In this document: positions 5,013 through 8,018 of the stretch, in pieces
How the letters are laid out: each line of letters begins with the position of its first letter
Numbering within the stretch: position 1 is the first letter of the stretch
Assembly (NCBI GenBank): GCA_013695245.1
Contig: JACDAW010000138.1
Coordinates: 1-8,018 of the forward strand
DNA from: Pyrinomonadaceae bacterium
GTDB lineage: Bacteria > Acidobacteriota > Blastocatellia > Pyrinomonadales > Pyrinomonadaceae
DNA: 8,018 nt
Direction: 5' to 3'
Made by a program: the position numbers and the translations under genes
Notes under the pieces: model-generated
Database searches by the model: none
The model's input: only the letters and a program-made list of their open reading frames with translations
Told to the model about the DNA's origin: nothing

Positions 5013-8000
5013 ATGTTGAATGCCATCATTCGTTGGTCGCTCCAGAACCGTTTGCTCGTCGTGGGCTTAGCGGCGCTACTGCTGGTATGGGGCACTTACG
5101 TCGCCTTCAACTTGCCGGTTGACGTGCTGCCGGATTTGAACAAGCCGACGGTCACGATTCTCACCGAAGCCGGAGGGCTGGCGCCCGAAGAAGTTGAAAC
5201 GCTCGTCTCCTTTCCGATTGAAACTTTGATGAACGGCGCGCCGGGCGTGACACGCGTGCGCTCGCAAAGCGGCATCGGGCTGTCGGTCGTGACAGTCGAG
5301 TTCGATTGGAGCACAGACATCTACATAGACCGGCAACTCGTCGCCGAAAAACTGAATCTCGCGCGCGAGCAACTGCCCGAAGGCGTACAGCCTTCGATGG
5401 GCCCGATCTCCTCGATCATGGGCGAGATCATGCTCGTCTCCGTTCGTTCCAAATCTGGCGCGACGAATCAGCTCGACGTGCGCTCGCTTGCTGATTGGAC
5501 GATTCGCCCGCGCCTGATGACGATTCCGGGAGTCGCGCAGGTTATCAATATCGGCGGCGGCGTGAAGCAGTATCAAGCGCTTGTCTCGCCCGATAAACTC
5601 AAACAGTTCGGCATCACGATTGAAGATGTCGCAACCGCTCTACAAAAGTCGAACATCAACACCACGGGCGGCTTCGTTGACGCGCAGTCGCAGGAATATC
5701 TGATCCGCAATCTGGCGCGCTTCTATTCGCTCGATGAACTGAAGAACACAGTCGTCGCTTATCGCAACAACACGCCGATCAAACTTGGTGATGTAGCGAC
5801 GGTTGAGTTCGGCTCAAAGATCAAGCGCGGCGACGCAGGAACGGACGGCGCGCCCGCCGTTATCATGTCAATTCAGAAGCAGCCCGGCGCTTCCACGATT
5901 GAACTCACAAAGAAGGTTGACGAAGCGATCAAGGAAGTGCGAGCGACGATGCCGGAAGATGTTGAAATCAACTCCGATCTCTTCCGTCAATCCAATTTTA
6001 TAGAGGCAGCAGTTGGTAACGTCATCGAAGCTTTGAGAGACGGGGCAATACTCGTCGTCATCGTGCTGTTTCTGTTTCTGCTGAACTTCCGCACGACTGC
6101 GATTACGCTGACCGCGATCCCGCTTTCATTCATCATCACCTTCTTAATCTTCAAGGCATTCGGCATTTCGATCAACACGATGACGCTCGGCGGTTTGGCG
6201 GTCGCCATCGGTGAACTTGTTGACGACTCAATCGTTGACATCGAAAACATTTTCCGTCGCCTGCGCGAGAATCGCCATCTTGAACAACCGAAGCCTGCGT
6301 TGCAAGTTATCTATCATGCGTCGCTGGAGATTCGTTCGAGCATCGTTTACGCGACTTTCATCGTTGCGCTCGTGTTCGTTCCCTTATTCGCTTTAACCGG
6401 AATCGAAGGGCGTCTGCTCGCGCCGCTCGGACTCGCTTACATCACATCGCTGGTCGCTTCGCTTGTTGTCAGTCTAACGGTCACGCCCGCTCTCGCCGCT
6501 TTGCTGCTCCCGCAGATGAAGGCGATGAAGCACGACAAAGAAGGCTTCCTTGTTCGCTTTCTTAAAAAGTGGGATGAAAAATTGCTGCACAGCACGCTAC
6601 GTCATCCGTGGACAGTGATCGCGGGCGCGATGCTGATGTTTCTTATTGCCATTGCTACTTTGCCGTTCGTCGGCACGGCGTTCCTACCGGAGTTCAACGA
6701 AGGCTCGCTGACCATCAACCTGCTGGCGCAACCGGGAACGAGCCTTCAGGAGAGCAGTCGCATCGGCACGGTGGCGGAGAAACTTCTGCTCTCTGTCCCG
6801 GAAGTGAAATCTACGGGTCGGCGCACAGGACGCGCCGAGATGGACGAACACGCCGAAGGAGTCCACTACACGGAGATTGACGTTGACCTGAAAAAGAGCG
6901 ACCGCTCGCGCGAAGACATCCTGCACGACATCCGCGACACACTCGCCATCATTCCCGGCGTCAACATTAACGTCGGGCAACCGATTTCGCACCGCATAGA
7001 TCATCTTCAATCCGGCGTGCGCGCGCAGATCGCTGTGAAACTCTTCGGCGATGATCTCGGCACGTTGCGCGCGAAAGCCGAAGAGATCAGAAACGTGATG
7101 AGCACGGTCGAGGGCGCGACCGATGTGCAGATCGAGAAGCAGGTTTTGATTCCGCAATTGCGTTTCAACGTCAACCGCACCGCCGCTGCACAATACGGAT
7201 TGCAACCGGGCGAAGTCGCCGAAACGCTTGAGACGGCTTTAAACGGCAAGACGGTTTCGGAAGCAATCGAAGGGCAGCGCCGCTACGACGTGGTGGTTCG
7301 CTTTGACGACGAATCGCGCGGCAACCTCGACGCGCTCCGCAACGCGACGATTGACACGCCGCAGGGCGCGCAGATTCCCGTCTCTGCCGTCGCTGACATC
7401 GAACGCATTCCGGGACCGAATCAAGTTTTGCGCGAGAATACGCAGCGCCGCATCGTCGTCTCATCCAACACTGCCGGGCGCGATCTCGGCTCAATCGTGA
7501 AAGACATGCAGCAGCGCATAAAAGCGCAGGTGCAGCTTCCTGAAGGATACTTTATCGAGTACGGCGGGCAATTTGAGGCGCAAGCTGCAGCCACTAAGCG
7601 CCTGTCAGTGCTGACGATTTTCTCGCTTATTGCGATCTTCTTTCTGCTCTTGAAGGCGCTTGGCGATTGGCGTTCGGCTTTGCAGGTGATGGTCAACATT
7701 CCGCTCGCGCTTATCGGCGCGATCTTTGCGATGCTTTTGACGGGCGGCGTCTTCTCCGTCGCCACGCTCGTCGGCTTTATCTCTTTAGTCGGTATCACCT
7801 CTCGCAACGGCATCCTGATGATCTCACACTACCTGCACCTCATCCGCGAGGAGGGCGAAGAGTTCAGCGAGCACATGATTATTCGCGGCTCACTTGAAAG
7901 ATTAGTGCCCGTGCTGATGACGGCGCTGACCGCCGGATTATCGCTCGTCCCGCTTGCGCTTGCGGCGGGTGCGCCGGGTAAAGAGATTCTGCACCCGCTC

Positions 8001-8018
8001 GCGGTCGTGGTGCTTGGC
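5013..8018 (+). CDS. Heavy-metal RND efflux pump, CusA/CzcA family (HME-RND), 3' partial
   Basis: Proton-driven inner-membrane transporter that exports metal cations through the adaptor and channel. The frame is open to the window edge: 1002 residues are visible against about 1040-1060 for the family. ATG 5013 is the first start after an in-frame TAG at 5001; the ribosome site is weak (AGG, 5002-5004). The typical start is present (NAIIRWSLQNRLLVV, helix 1, then LPVDVLPDLNKPTV at 34-47). Helices 2-6 cover about 343-500, followed by HPWTVI and helix 7 (531-553), FLPEFNEGSL (557-566), the second periplasmic half, and helices 8-11 from about 864 to 985. Helix 4 reads GGLAVAIGELVDDSIVDIEN (393-412), carrying Asp404, Asp405 and Glu411, which match the proton-relay acids of the family. 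The stretch SGVRAQIAVKLFGDDL (667-682) is CzcA-like. E. coli CusA has Met in RIDM; here it is RIDH (His664). The family is certain; the metal is unsettled. Confidence 0.95.
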   Translation, partial: MLNAIIRWSLQNRLLVVGLAALLLVWGTYVAFNLPVDVLPDLNKPTVTILTEAGGLAPEEVETLVSFPIETLMNGAPGVTRVRSQSGIGLSVVTVEFDWSTDIYIDRQLVAEKLNLAREQLPEGVQPSMGPISSIMGEIMLVSVRSKSGATNQLDVRSLADWTIRPRLMTIPGVAQVINIGGGVKQYQALVSPDKLKQFGITIEDVATALQKSNINTTGGFVDAQSQEYLIRNLARFYSLDELKNTVVAYRNNTPIKLGDVATVEFGSKIKRGDAGTDGAPAVIMSIQKQPGASTIELTKKVDEAIKEVRATMPEDVEINSDLFRQSNFIEAAVGNVIEALRDGAILVVIVLFLFLLNFRTTAITLTAIPLSFIITFLIFKAFGISINTMTLGGLAVAIGELVDDSIVDIENIFRRLRENRHLEQPKPALQVIYHASLEIRSSIVYATFIVALVFVPLFALTGIEGRLLAPLGLAYITSLVASLVVSLTVTPALAALLLPQMKAMKHDKEGFLVRFLKKWDEKLLHSTLRHPWTVIAGAMLMFLIAIATLPFVGTAFLPEFNEGSLTINLLAQPGTSLQESSRIGTVAEKLLLSVPEVKSTGRRTGRAEMDEHAEGVHYTEIDVDLKKSDRSREDILHDIRDTLAIIPGVNINVGQPISHRIDHLQSGVRAQIAVKLFGDDLGTLRAKAEEIRNVMSTVEGATDVQIEKQVLIPQLRFNVNRTAAAQYGLQPGEVAETLETALNGKTVSEAIEGQRRYDVVVRFDDESRGNLDALRNATIDTPQGAQIPVSAVADIERIPGPNQVLRENTQRRIVVSSNTAGRDLGSIVKDMQQRIKAQVQLPEGYFIEYGGQFEAQAAATKRLSVLTIFSLIAIFFLLLKALGDWRSALQVMVNIPLALIGAIFAMLLTGGVFSVATLVGFISLVGITSRNGILMISHYLHLIREEGEEFSEHMIIRGSLERLVPVLMTALTAGLSLVPLALAAGAPGKEILHPLAVVVLG

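Noticed and set aside
1..8018. Frequent GCGCGC-type strings as repeats or recognition signals
   Set aside because: They occur throughout all coding frames as Ala/Arg codons and look like genome-wide base composition, not a discrete element.
1..8018. Mobile island or transposon borders
   Set aside because: No transposase, integrase, tRNA gene or terminal repeat is visible; metal operons are often mobile, but nothing here shows it.

Overview
The window holds a heavy-metal efflux locus of the RND tripartite type. Five genes lie on the + strand, tightly packed, and both window edges cut through genes. In order they are: a CzcC/CusC-type outer-membrane channel (5' end missing); a small lipoprotein whose C-terminal half resembles an FMN-binding domain; an unusually long CzcB/CusB-type periplasmic adaptor with its own N-terminal immunoglobulin-like domain and extra membrane helices; a lipoprotein with two DUF305 domains and methionine-rich segments; and a CusA/CzcA-type inner-membrane pump (about 40-60 C-terminal residues missing). 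No RNA gene, CRISPR array, insertion sequence or phage gene was seen.

Layout: 1-1418 channel; 1445-2077 FMN-binding-like lipoprotein, with a GGAGG site in the 26-base gap; 2080-4107 adaptor, starting two bases after the previous stop and so probably translationally coupled; 4108-4242 the only sizeable gap, with terminator-like hairpins and a palindromic operator-like site; 4243-4929 DUF305 lipoprotein; 4930-5012 a short gap with a hairpin and a doubtful 24-codon ORF; 5013-8018 pump. All genes share one direction, so one operon is the simplest reading. The 4108-4242 gap could hold a second control point for the DUF305 gene and the pump.

How the parts should work together: the pump takes metal from the periplasm or cytoplasm using the proton gradient. 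The adaptor links it to the channel, which opens through the outer membrane. The Met/His-rich DUF305 lipoprotein probably binds copper or silver in the periplasm, and the Ig-like domain and His/Asp-rich segment of the adaptor could bind metal too. The FMN-binding-like lipoprotein suggests a redox or sensing role, but this is inference. Metal specificity is unsettled: the DUF305 protein points to copper or silver, while the pump lacks at least the clearest of the methionines that mark E. coli CusA.

Organism: a GC-rich, Gram-negative (diderm) bacterium. The long Thr/Asn/Ala linkers after the lipoprotein cysteine and the style of the genes recall Acidobacteriota (Blastocatellia). This is an impression from the proteins, not a demonstrated assignment. 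Nothing in the window shows whether it is chromosomal or plasmid-borne.
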